From UBA1723 sp045629285 (GTDB lineage Bacteria > Bacteroidota > Bacteroidia > Bacteroidales > Paludibacteraceae), in assembly GCA_045629285.1 (NCBI GenBank), contig JAZQQY010000026.1:27300-91299 (forward strand): a stretch of DNA of 64,000 nucleotides, given 5' to 3'. Positions within the stretch are counted from its first letter, which is position 1, and every line of letters begins with the position of its first letter. The notes beneath the pieces were generated by a model that ran no database searches, had not been told where the DNA came from, and saw only the letters and a program-made list of their open reading frames with translations. This document shows positions 1-8,984 of the stretch, one piece after another. The translations under genes were made by a program, and so were the position numbers.

Positions 1-2
1 AC

Positions 3-2786
3 GTGGAATTTGATTGTAATGGGCTGACGGATATTCAGTTGACTGGATATTTTGATTTTGCCGACTATCTTGTTGCGATGGAAAGGAATAATTCTGTCGA
101 CGGAAAAAAGTCAGTGTGGAGTGAAAAAGTTGGTGATGACAACGTCTATGTGCCGTTTGAAATAAGAGGGAAAGGGGGTATTTCCTCACGACTTTGTTTC
201 TCTAGTCCGTTTGCGGTGAGGGGTGTGGCTAAAAACTTTGTGTTTGAGGTTAAGGATGCTGTTTTTGATTTGAGCAATGAACATAATGCCGACGGTTTTG
301 AATTGCCTTATGGTTATTGGAACGATGCTTTACCGGAGGAGGCATGGATTGGACTTTTTTTACGTGAGATGAATGTCTATTTTCCGGAAGATTTCAGATT
401 GAACGACGGAGGAGATCTAACCACCGCCAGCATCAGCAATATGTTCATAGACGACTATGGCTTTACTGGTTTGGCTGCCGTGGATAGTATTGTAAATAAG
501 GATGTAGGTTCGTCTGGTGTCAATCTGGACATTGATAGGATAGCCGTTGAATTTTTCCAGAATGAGTTTATTCGTGGAGAGATGGACGGACGTGTCAGTG
601 TGCCGTTCCTTACGGCTCGCGACAAAGGCAGAGGATGCTTCTATTCTAATGCGGAATTTGAAAGATATAATGATGCAAAGGAAGTGATGACACTTGGTTT
701 TGGAGCCAGTGTCAATTATAATCTTCATGATGAAAAATATACATTCTTTGCCAGAGCTAATGCCGCTGATATAGCAAAAGATTACGATGTCCCATTCACG
801 GATAATGCCTATATCACTGTTGCGCCTGGAACCGGGATCTCCATCACAAATGATCCGTCTTTGACAGATGCAAGCGACCGTTTGAAATTCACGTTGAATA
901 TGAATGGAGCATTGACTTTGGAGTCGTCAAAATATACTTTGATGTCGAATGATGAGGATGCGGTTTCTAAATTCGGTTTTGATGCTGAGTTGAAAGGAAT
1001 TTCTTTTGAAGGACTAAGATTTTCAAATCTGGGAGTTCCGGTGACTATAGACAATTTTGCAATTGATGGTGAGACTGATTTCAGATTCATGGGAATGACA
1101 TTGACACTTAAGGAGTTGGCTTGGAATGCTTCTTCTGATTATTATTTGTCATACTCGACCGAGCATGGAGCATTGAATGTGTCAGCAAAGATTCAGTTTA
1201 TGAATGAAGCAAATAGTTTGTCGGCAGAAAGCAGGTTTGCTGTGAAACTTTCATTTAATGCTGGAGATGGAAACTCTGCGTCGCCATTCTTGTCGCCAAA
1301 TAGCAAATGGAATTTTGATGGAATCGATATAGGCAGAATCGCATTGCGTGGAGATTTTTCAGTGTTTGCATTTGACGGATATTTAGATGTTTACAAAGAT
1401 GATCCGCTGTTTGGAAAAGGATTTCGAGGATCATTGGATATGTCGCTTGTTCCATTGGGACTGAAAATTGGAACGCAAGCTTGTTTCGGTTCAACATTGC
1501 CGACAAAAACAACAGAAAGTTTCAACTATTGGTTTGCTAAGGCCACTGCGGACATGTGTCGGATGAAAACACCTATTTTGCTTTTTCCTCCTAATGTTTA
1601 TTTAGCATCAATTACTGGAGGCGCATATAATCACATGAACGACGGGGTGCATGATATCCGTGACGACAAAGCTAGAGGACCGATCGAGACGTTTCGATTG
1701 GCTGATGTTTCTAATTATAAACCCGATATAAATAGTGGACTTGGATTTATCGCTGGTATTGGGGCTTATCTTGGATCTGAAACTCTGGCTACGGCAAAGA
1801 CGGAATTGAATGTGTCGTTAACTCCAAGAGGTGCATTGCGTGAGATAAGATTAGGCGGATTGGTTACGATGATTGAAACAAACCCTATGGAATTTATTCC
1901 ATTGGAATCAAATGCTAATCAAAAACTTATGGAGATAAATCAGAAACTGTCAAAGAAAGTCGGCGATGTAGTTCCTAAATATCTTACAAAACTTAGTCAG
2001 GTGAATGAGTTGACAAAGACGATGGAAGAGTCGGGTAATAAACTGAAGTTTACAAAAGAGTCGAAGTTTGAGGGTACGATTTCAGGTTGGATGAATGCGT
2101 ACTATGTACCGAGTGAAAAACTGTTTAATCTGGATGCAAGAGTGAATGTTGATCTGTATGGCATGGTGAGGGGAAATGCCAATCTTTCGTTTCATTCAGA
2201 TCCTAACAGATGGTATTGCAGGTTAGGTACAAATAGTGATCCGTGTTATTTGAATTTTGTAGGAGGATCGGTCATATCAAAAACGTATTTCATGGTTGGC
2301 GAGTTGCCAAGTTATAATATTCCACCGATTTCTCCGGTCGCAGCGAGAGAATTGAATAGAGAAAATGCCGATTACAATAGTGAAACGCAATCGCTTGCGT
2401 CAGCAAAAGGAATGGCTTTCGCTGCAGACATGAATATGAATGTCGATGCGGAACTTATAAAAATTGCCTATTTCAGCTCTACGTTTGGAGGTGGTACAGA
2501 TCTGTTGGTTTCTGACCGCCAATATTGTCACGACGGAAAGCTTCATAACTGGCGAGGCGGCGGTGACGTGTATGGGTATTTCAACATGTCTACTGGGTTG
2601 CGGTTCTCAGGAAAGAAGTTCCCTATATTCAAAGGAAATATGTTTATGGGGTTGAATGGCGAGGCACCGGCACCAGTCAATGGTTCCGGCAAAATTAAAT
2701 TCCAGTGCAGTATCTTATTCTTTAATATTCCGGAATTGAATATTAAGGTTTCGGTAGGAAAACGTATAGATAATAAGTGTGATTAA
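3..2786 (+). CDS. Large unknown protein, 5' end outside the window
   Basis: The reading frame is open from the left edge and a GTG lies at base 3, so the gene almost certainly starts upstream; 927 residues are visible. No catalytic motif or named domain is recognisable. The sequence is rich in short alternating hydrophobic and polar stretches with many Gly, Asn and Asp residues, as in large beta-rich surface or periplasmic proteins. It overlaps the possible GTG start of the next gene by a few bases, so the two are probably co-transcribed and may act together at the cell surface. That location is inferred from composition and from the exported neighbour. Function unknown. Confidence 0.7.
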   Translation: MEFDCNGLTDIQLTGYFDFADYLVAMERNNSVDGKKSVWSEKVGDDNVYVPFEIRGKGGISSRLCFSSPFAVRGVAKNFVFEVKDAVFDLSNEHNADGFELPYGYWNDALPEEAWIGLFLREMNVYFPEDFRLNDGGDLTTASISNMFIDDYGFTGLAAVDSIVNKDVGSSGVNLDIDRIAVEFFQNEFIRGEMDGRVSVPFLTARDKGRGCFYSNAEFERYNDAKEVMTLGFGASVNYNLHDEKYTFFARANAADIAKDYDVPFTDNAYITVAPGTGISITNDPSLTDASDRLKFTLNMNGALTLESSKYTLMSNDEDAVSKFGFDAELKGISFEGLRFSNLGVPVTIDNFAIDGETDFRFMGMTLTLKELAWNASSDYYLSYSTEHGALNVSAKIQFMNEANSLSAESRFAVKLSFNAGDGNSASPFLSPNSKWNFDGIDIGRIALRGDFSVFAFDGYLDVYKDDPLFGKGFRGSLDMSLVPLGLKIGTQACFGSTLPTKTTESFNYWFAKATADMCRMKTPILLFPPNVYLASITGGAYNHMNDGVHDIRDDKARGPIETFRLADVSNYKPDINSGLGFIAGIGAYLGSETLATAKTELNVSLTPRGALREIRLGGLVTMIETNPMEFIPLESNANQKLMEINQKLSKKVGDVVPKYLTKLSQVNELTKTMEESGNKLKFTKESKFEGTISGWMNAYYVPSEKLFNLDARVNVDLYGMVRGNANLSFHSDPNRWYCRLGTNSDPCYLNFVGGSVISKTYFMVGELPSYNIPPISPVAARELNRENADYNSETQSLASAKGMAFAADMNMNVDAELIKIAYFSSTFGGGTDLLVSDRQYCHDGKLHNWRGGGDVYGYFNMSTGLRFSGKKFPIFKGNMFMGLNGEAPAPVNGSGKIKFQCSILFFNIPELNIKVSVGKRIDNKCD

Positions 2787-2796
2787 AAAAGATAAT

Positions 2797-4839
2797 ATGA
2801 AAGTTTTTAATTTATTGTTAGTCATTGTATTACTGATCCTTGCGGTAAGAGGATCACATGCGGAAGATATAAAGGTCAGATCTTTTTATAAAGATGGCGT
2901 CGTATTCTTACGTTGGTATCCTTCCTCATACGAAGTTTATAAAAAATGCGTAAAAGATGGATTTATTGTGGAGCGACGTGAATTTGATTCTGTTGAAGGT
3001 TGGATGCCGGTCGGTGAAGTTAAGAAGGCATCGTTTGACGAGATATTAAAGTATACCAAGAAAGAGAGAAATATTGAGATTCTTGCGTTTGTGTTGTATG
3101 AAAATCAGTATCTGGACTATCTCGTGCAACAGGATAAATATCTTGATCGTCGTGGTTTGGAAAAACGATTTGCAGACATGATGGAGTCGGGCAGTGAGGC
3201 ATTCCTCTACGGTATGACTTTGCTACAGTCTGAATTCAGTACCTATTTTGCAAAGTTTGCTGCACTCAACTATATGGACGACAAGGTTCAGACTCAGCTA
3301 CAGTATGAGTATCGTATACGTTCTGCGGATGCTTCGTTGAATTACGAAAGTGGCGTTATCCATACGTCGACCCATAAAAATGACATTTTAGTACCCCTTA
3401 CGAAATTGAATTTTAAGCATAGTGATAGGCTAGTTTCCTTTGAGTGGAAAATAAGTGAGAGTCTACGTCATGATTATTCCGGATATAATCTGGAAAGGAG
3501 TGAGGATGGCATTAATTTTGAAGTCGTGAACGAAGAGCCGATTGTTCATTTAGTTGCAGAAAAGCAGAAACAGGATGTCTGCAGTTATTGTGATACATTG
3601 CCGGATTGTGGAAAGACCTATTATTATCGAATCTGTGGTGTGAGTGGATTTGGTCTGGTTGGTCCATATAGCAATGTTGTGGCAGTGAAGTGCATTGATA
3701 AATTCACGGTGAAAACGTCAATTTTGGGAATGAAAGCAACGAAAAAGAATGAAGTTCGCATTGATTGGGATGTGATGAATCCTGATGGCCAGGAAATAAA
3801 AGGATTTGTGGTGCAGCGAAGTTCAAATGGAACGGATAGTTTCATGGACATATCCAGGATGTTAGATGGAAAGGTGCGAATGTTTGTCGACAAAAATCCG
3901 ATGAAAAGGTGCTATTACCGAGTAAAAACATACGGAGAAGATGATCAGTTTACAGAAGGAAACATAGATTATATCAATGTGAGCGACACATTGCCACCTG
4001 CAGTCCCGACAGGTTTGATCGGAAGTATAGACTCGATGGGCGTTGTAAGATTGATGTGGAATGAAAATTCTGATGCTGTTCGTGGATATAAAGTGTTTTT
4101 TGCAAATGCTCCCAATCAACGATTTGCTCCAGCTTGCGATACAACCGTTTTTCAGACCTTTTATGACGATACTTTATATCTCGGCTCATTAACGAATGAT
4201 ATTTACTATAAAGTGGCTGCAATCGGCGAAAACTATGCGATGAGTGAGTTGAGTGGTGCAATCAAATTATCCAAACCGGATACTATTGCTCCTGCAGATG
4301 CTGTAATGGAAGAAATCAAACAAGAGTTGTCAGGAGAAGTAAAACTAAGATGGTATGACAGTCCGAGTCGTGATTTAGTGAAGACGAAATTGATGCGACG
4401 TAATGCCGATGATTTTGAGTGGAATACTTTGGAAGAGTGGAGTGGCGCGTCTCCGCAACAGTATGTGGACACAACGTCGTTCAAAGGAGAGTTGGTTTAT
4501 TATTGTTTTGTTGTCGAAGATGAAAGTGGAAATCAACGTCAATCACAGGATTTTGGAATCAAGACAAAATATGTTAAGCCACACTGCATAAAAAACTTTG
4601 TTGTAGAAAAAACGGATGTAGGTATTGCTTTGCAATGGAACAAGTGTGGTTGTGGTGTCTATGCAACACGTATTTATAGGACAGACGATGGCAACCAATG
4701 TCTTCTTACTACTCTATCAGCAAAAGAAACCGGATATTTCGATACAAAGGTTGTGTCAGGTCATACATATCAATATATGATATTGCCGATGACGGAGAAA
4801 ATGAGCGAGGTTGAGAGGAGCGGAGATATTTTCTATTGA
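2797..4839 (+). CDS. Exported protein with fibronectin type III-like repeats
   Basis: The chosen ATG at 2797 is followed directly by a signal peptide (KVFNLLLVIVLLILAVRGSHA). A GTG at 2779 would add six residues and overlap the previous gene. After an N-terminal part of about 200 residues there are roughly four or five repeats of about 95 residues with the fibronectin-III pattern (a Leu-x-Trp strand, a Gly-Tyr strand, then Tyr-x-Tyr-x-Val). Such repeats are binding or spacer modules. No enzymatic domain and no T9SS tail is seen at the end. Probably an extracytoplasmic partner of the upstream large protein. Specific function unknown. Confidence 0.8.
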   Translation: MKVFNLLLVIVLLILAVRGSHAEDIKVRSFYKDGVVFLRWYPSSYEVYKKCVKDGFIVERREFDSVEGWMPVGEVKKASFDEILKYTKKERNIEILAFVLYENQYLDYLVQQDKYLDRRGLEKRFADMMESGSEAFLYGMTLLQSEFSTYFAKFAALNYMDDKVQTQLQYEYRIRSADASLNYESGVIHTSTHKNDILVPLTKLNFKHSDRLVSFEWKISESLRHDYSGYNLERSEDGINFEVVNEEPIVHLVAEKQKQDVCSYCDTLPDCGKTYYYRICGVSGFGLVGPYSNVVAVKCIDKFTVKTSILGMKATKKNEVRIDWDVMNPDGQEIKGFVVQRSSNGTDSFMDISRMLDGKVRMFVDKNPMKRCYYRVKTYGEDDQFTEGNIDYINVSDTLPPAVPTGLIGSIDSMGVVRLMWNENSDAVRGYKVFFANAPNQRFAPACDTTVFQTFYDDTLYLGSLTNDIYYKVAAIGENYAMSELSGAIKLSKPDTIAPADAVMEEIKQELSGEVKLRWYDSPSRDLVKTKLMRRNADDFEWNTLEEWSGASPQQYVDTTSFKGELVYYCFVVEDESGNQRQSQDFGIKTKYVKPHCIKNFVVEKTDVGIALQWNKCGCGVYATRIYRTDDGNQCLLTTLSAKETGYFDTKVVSGHTYQYMILPMTEKMSEVERSGDIFY

Positions 4840-4936
4840 TGTTGCGCATCCACGATTAACCACGGGGGGTGAGGCGCACGGGGGGAGCACTGGGCGTCTC
4901 AATGCTTCGCATACGAGACCCGTGGTATAAAAAGCG
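4840..4936. other. GC-rich structured spacer between convergent genes
   Basis: This 97-base gap between two convergent genes is strikingly G-rich for its surroundings. It holds two copies of CACGGGGGG and a 7-bp inverted repeat, CCACGGG (4860-4866) and CCCGTGG (4919-4925), enclosing an inner GTCTC/GAGAC pair. No U-run follows on either strand, so it is not a classical intrinsic terminator. It could be a folded 3' end or a repeat element. Confidence 0.45.
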
Positions 4937-5557
4937 TTACGATTTCAGATTGCGTTTTTGTCTATTCGCTTTGCTGACGATATTTTGGAATTCAGGATTT
5001 GAAATCTTAAGATAATTACCAATTCTTGCGAATTCCTGTAAGTCGTCTTTAGGGGAATAACTGATTCGGAACAAATAGTCAAGCAATAGCAGTTTCTTTT
5101 CGTGAGTGACATCTTCGGAATTATTGATGGCTTCACACATCTCTTTTACACTGCTGAATGCCAACTCTTTGTCGTGATTCAGTTCCATTACTCTCATGTC
5201 GTAATTGTTTGGATCGACATGGCTTATGTATTCGTTTATTTCAGAGTTTCTTTCTGCATGTGGGGAGTATTGAATCATGTAGGCAACAATCTTTAACGAT
5301 GAGCTGACGAAGTCGTCCATCTCTGTCGTTTCTTTGGTTTTTTCTATCTTTTTGTTGTCATCATAATCTTCTGGTGTATAGTTTTTAACAAAAATAAAAG
5401 GAATGACCTGAGGGTTGATAACAACTATTCCTATTGACAATGCCAAGAAAATTAGTGCTACCCATGGAGTGGATGACTCAATACTTAATGTTATCATCGG
5501 AAGAATGACGAGCATTATTATGACACTTGATATTGTAAGAATCTCTCGCTTTTTCAT
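4937..5557 (-). CDS. Small membrane protein with TerB-like cytoplasmic domain
   Basis: The frame is open from 5620, but the ATG at 5557 (MKKREILTISS) gives a sensible protein of about 206 residues. Two hydrophobic segments lie near residues 7-27 and 32-52, followed by a charged linker and an alpha-helical C-terminal domain. The phrases KLLLLDYLFRISYSP and ARIGNYLKIS resemble the TerB/DjlA-type helical fold (a weak match by eye). It sits downstream of pnp on the same strand but behind the pnp terminator, so it may be transcribed separately. Role unknown; a membrane-anchored TerB-like protein is my best reading. Confidence 0.65.
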   Translation of the reverse strand: MKKREILTISSVIIMLVILPMITLSIESSTPWVALIFLALSIGIVVINPQVIPFIFVKNYTPEDYDDNKKIEKTKETTEMDDFVSSSLKIVAYMIQYSPHAERNSEINEYISHVDPNNYDMRVMELNHDKELAFSSVKEMCEAINNSEDVTHEKKLLLLDYLFRISYSPKDDLQEFARIGNYLKISNPEFQNIVSKANRQKRNLKS

Positions 5558-5610
5558 GTTTTTATTTTTTGCAAAAATAGCATATACTCTCCATACTTGC
5601 AATTGAAACA

Positions 5611-5645
5611 AAAAAGGCATCAGATTGCTCTGATGCCTTTTCTTA
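5611..5645 (-). terminator. Intrinsic terminator of pnp
   Basis: AAAGGCATCAGA and TCTGATGCCTTT flank a TTGC loop, forming a perfect 12-bp stem. On the minus strand it is followed by a U-run. It lies 17 bases past the pnp stop codon. Confidence 0.9.
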
Positions 5646-5661
5646 TTTTGGATTTTAATTA

Positions 5662-7902
5662 TTAACCCTGGTCTCCGCCACCGTTGTTGTTATTGCGGTG
5701 GTTGTGGTGATGGTGGTGATCACCGCCACGCTCAGGACGATCTCCACGCTCAGGACGCTCACCCTCAACACGCTCAGGTTTTGGAAGCAAAGCCTTGTGA
5801 GAAAGCTTGAACTTACCGCTCTTCTGATCGATGTCAAGAAGCTTAACTGAGATTGTATCACCTTCCTTGATGCCAGTCTGCTCCATAGTCTCGAATCTCT
5901 TCCATTCGATCTCAGAGATGTGAAGAAGACCCTCCTTACCTGGCATGAACTCAACGAACGCACCGTAAGGCATAATGCTCTTAACCTTTGCATCGTAAGT
6001 CTCACCTACCTCTGGAACTGCTACGATAGCCTTGATTCTGTTCAAAGCAGCGTCGATAGCTGTCTTGTTAGAAGCACTAACCTCGATGTGACCCTTACCG
6101 TCTACCTCGTCGATAGAAACTGTAGCGCCAGACTTCTCCTGAATATCCTGGATGATCTTACCGCCAGGTCCGATCACTGCACCGATAAGCTCCTTAGGAA
6201 TATCCAAAGTGACAATACGTGGAGCGTGCTCCTTAAGATCAGAGCGAACCTCTGGAATTGTCTCAAGAATCTTACCTAGGATGTGAAGTCTACCTTCCTT
6301 AGCCTGAGCAAGTGCCTTCTCGATTACCTCGTATGACAAACCGTCAACCTTGATATCCATCTGAGTAGCTGTGATACCGTCCTTAGTACCAGTAACCTTG
6401 AAGTCCATATCACCTAGGTGGTCCTCATCTCCAAGGATATCTGAAAGGATAGCGTACTTACCGTAGCAGTTTCCACCGTCTGCGATAAGACCCATTGCGA
6501 TACCTGCAACTGGCTTCTTGATCTGAACACCGGCATCCATCAATGAAAGTGTACCAGCACAAACTGTTGCCATTGATGAAGAACCGTTACTCTCCATGAT
6601 ATCTGAAACTACGCGAACGCAGTATGGATAGTCAGCAGGAATCATGCCCTTAAGTGCACGCCATGCCAAGTGACCGTGACCGATCTCACGACGACCTACA
6701 CCTCTCTGAGCCTTAGCCTCACCTGTTGAGAATGGAGGGAAGTTATAGTGAAGTAGGAATCTTTCCTTGCTGTTGTTTAGTACATCATCAACAAGTTTCT
6801 CATCCTGCTTTGTTCCTAGTGTACATGTAGTCAACGACTGAGTTTCACCACGTGTGAAGATAGCCGAACCGTGTGCACCTGGCAAATAGTCAACCTCACA
6901 CCAGATAGGACGGATCTCAGTTGTCTTACGACCATCAAGACGCTTGCCCTCGTCAAGGATTGAACGACGCATAGCCTCTTTCTCTACTGCGTGGTAGTAT
7001 CTGTCGATCATGCCAACCTTAGCCTCAAGTTCGTCGTCTGAAAGGTTTAGAGATGCGATGTACTCCTCCTTTACGCTGCGGAACTTAGCCTCACGGTCGT
7101 GCTTGTCTGTATTTGCTGAAGATGCGAAAGCGTAAGCCTTGTCATAACACTTAGCCCAAACGTCCTTCTTCAAATCCTCATCGTTATCCTCGTGGTTGTA
7201 CTCACGCTTAACTGTCTTTCCAACAGCCTCCATCAACTCCTTCTGTACAAGACATGCTGTCTTGATAGCCTCATGAGCTACCTTCAATGCCTCAAGCATT
7301 GTAGCCTCTGAAACCTCGTTCATTTCACCCTCAACCATCATGATGTTCTCGTATGTTGCGGCTACCATGATGTCAAGGTCGTTGCCCTTCATCTGCTCGA
7401 ATGTAGGGTTGATGATGAACTGACCGTCCTTCAAGATTACACGAACCTCAGAAATTGGTCCGTTGAATGGAATGTCTGATACTGCCAACGCTGCAGATGC
7501 TGCAAGACCTGCCAATGAATCTGGCTGGTCAACGCCGTCAGCTGAAATCATCAATACATTAACAAATGTCTCTGCGTGATAGTTGTCTGGGAACAATGGG
7601 CGCAATGCGCGGTCCACCAAACGGGCTGTAAGTATCTCATAGTCGGATGCCTTACCCTCTCTCTTTGTGAAACCACCAGGGAAACGGCCGTAGGCTCCGT
7701 ATTTTTCCTTGTATTCTACTGTCAACGGCATAAAATCTGTGCCAGGCACTGCGTCAGATGCTGTGCAGACTGTCGCTAGCAACATTGTCTTGCCAAGGCG
7801 AACTACGACTGAACCGTCGGCCTGCTTAGCTAATTTGCCTGTCTCGATCGTAATCTCTCTGCCGTCAGGGAGTTTGACCGATTTTGTAATTACATTTAAC
7901 AT
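5662..7902 (-). CDS. pnp: Polyribonucleotide nucleotidyltransferase (PNPase)
   Basis: Phosphorolytic 3'-5' exoribonuclease acting in mRNA turnover in the cytoplasm. All family domains are visible in order: RNase PH domain 1 (about 10-210), the helical linker, RNase PH domain 2 (about 320-520), KH domain (IPKELIGAVIGPGGKIIQ, about 550-610) and S1 domain (YDAKVKSIMPYGAFVEF onward, about 620-690). At 746 residues the length is typical. The C-terminus is a low-complexity tail rich in Glu-Arg-Pro repeats, then five consecutive His and several Asn and Gly. A TAGATTTG -7 box (7936-7943, minus strand) lies 34 bases before the ATG without an obvious -33 element. Its own terminator suggests a single-gene transcript. 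Confidence 0.98.
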   Translation of the reverse strand: MLNVITKSVKLPDGREITIETGKLAKQADGSVVVRLGKTMLLATVCTASDAVPGTDFMPLTVEYKEKYGAYGRFPGGFTKREGKASDYEILTARLVDRALRPLFPDNYHAETFVNVLMISADGVDQPDSLAGLAASAALAVSDIPFNGPISEVRVILKDGQFIINPTFEQMKGNDLDIMVAATYENIMMVEGEMNEVSEATMLEALKVAHEAIKTACLVQKELMEAVGKTVKREYNHEDNDEDLKKDVWAKCYDKAYAFASSANTDKHDREAKFRSVKEEYIASLNLSDDELEAKVGMIDRYYHAVEKEAMRRSILDEGKRLDGRKTTEIRPIWCEVDYLPGAHGSAIFTRGETQSLTTCTLGTKQDEKLVDDVLNNSKERFLLHYNFPPFSTGEAKAQRGVGRREIGHGHLAWRALKGMIPADYPYCVRVVSDIMESNGSSSMATVCAGTLSLMDAGVQIKKPVAGIAMGLIADGGNCYGKYAILSDILGDEDHLGDMDFKVTGTKDGITATQMDIKVDGLSYEVIEKALAQAKEGRLHILGKILETIPEVRSDLKEHAPRIVTLDIPKELIGAVIGPGGKIIQDIQEKSGATVSIDEVDGKGHIEVSASNKTAIDAALNRIKAIVAVPEVGETYDAKVKSIMPYGAFVEFMPGKEGLLHISEIEWKRFETMEQTGIKEGDTISVKLLDIDQKSGKFKLSHKALLPKPERVEGERPERGDRPERGGDHHHHHNHRNNNNGGGDQG

Positions 7903-8075
7903 CTTATCTTCTTTTTTTCGTCAAAATATCTTCTACAAATCTACACTTTTTTTACCCAAAAACTAAAATAATTGTGATTATTTTCATTTTTGCAGGATTT
8001 TTCTGCCAACAATAAGTCTTTTTAGTGTTAAACAACCTACTTTAAACTTTTCTCCAGTGATTGCACAAAAGATTC

Positions 8076-8981
8076 TTATTTGTTCAATACCTCGCGTATA
8101 TTAGGTATTATTAACCTTGTATACTCGTCGGCTCCCTTATAGTTAAGATGTATCTGGTCTTCGAATAAATCTTTGTCGGTGGTCAGCTTCTCGTAAGTGT
8201 AGTAGTCAAAAAATGGTACGCCTTCCTCTTCTGCCAATGCTTTTACTGCAGCATGCGATGATGTAGTGCTGGATAGATATACAGGAGCTACAAAGAACGC
8301 CAACTTGACTCCTTTCTCTTTGCAGTCGTGAATGAAGCGTCGCAAATACTTCAATTTCACCTCATCCAACACAACTTCTTCTTCTGCATAGACATCAACA
8401 TCGTAATCCATTGTGTTCTCCAATGGCAGATATCCTTTCTGGTATTTGGATGAAGAACTGACAACGCTTCCTAACACACGGATAAAAAGAGAGTTGTATC
8501 TATAAAGAGAACTCTTCATCTTATATTTGTCGGCTGGAGATATATCCTCAATCAGATCTCTGACTGCAGCATGGTCTTTATAAAATGGCTTCAAAAGATT
8601 GATGAACTGCATGTTGTCGCTCAAATTATAGTCGAATTTATGAATGTCATAAATGATCATTTTCGGACTATATCTCTCAAGAATCATTTTCATGAAGCCG
8701 TACGACATGATGATTCCGTTTCCGTCTTCACCTGCATTGAAGCATGTCATGCCAAGAGAATCCTCGATGATCATCGGGTTGTAGTGATGGAGCATTCTCG
8801 ACGATCCGAACAGTATGATGTCTTCGTTTGTGTCGCAAGCCACATATTTACGTTTTGCAATACCTCCACCTTTTGCGTTCTCGTGCAAATAGTCGCATAC
8901 AACACCGTAGCATACATCGATTGCTATGAATATGCCGGCAAATAGAATTATGTAAGCAATAAATTTCTTCATGTACTGCAA
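8076..8981 (-). CDS. SGNH hydrolase-like protein paired with MBOAT acyltransferase
   Basis: A 301-residue protein with one N-terminal membrane anchor (FIAYIILFAGIFIAIDVCYG) and an extracytoplasmic domain. GSSRMLHHYNP near residue 58 matches the SGNH block I region, and DQIHLNYKGADEYTRLI near residue 275 matches block V with its Asp/His pair. Such proteins (DltD-, AlgJ/X- or PatB-like) work with MBOAT acyltransferases to O-acylate polysaccharides outside the membrane. The gene starts three bases after the MBOAT gene, and that pairing is the best evidence for the role. The acyl acceptor is unknown. Met1 and Met4 are both possible starts. Confidence 0.8.
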   Translation of the reverse strand: MQYMKKFIAYIILFAGIFIAIDVCYGVVCDYLHENAKGGGIAKRKYVACDTNEDIILFGSSRMLHHYNPMIIEDSLGMTCFNAGEDGNGIIMSYGFMKMILERYSPKMIIYDIHKFDYNLSDNMQFINLLKPFYKDHAAVRDLIEDISPADKYKMKSSLYRYNSLFIRVLGSVVSSSSKYQKGYLPLENTMDYDVDVYAEEEVVLDEVKLKYLRRFIHDCKEKGVKLAFFVAPVYLSSTTSSHAAVKALAEEEGVPFFDYYTYEKLTTDKDLFEDQIHLNYKGADEYTRLIIPNIREVLNK

Positions 8982-8984
8982 CGT

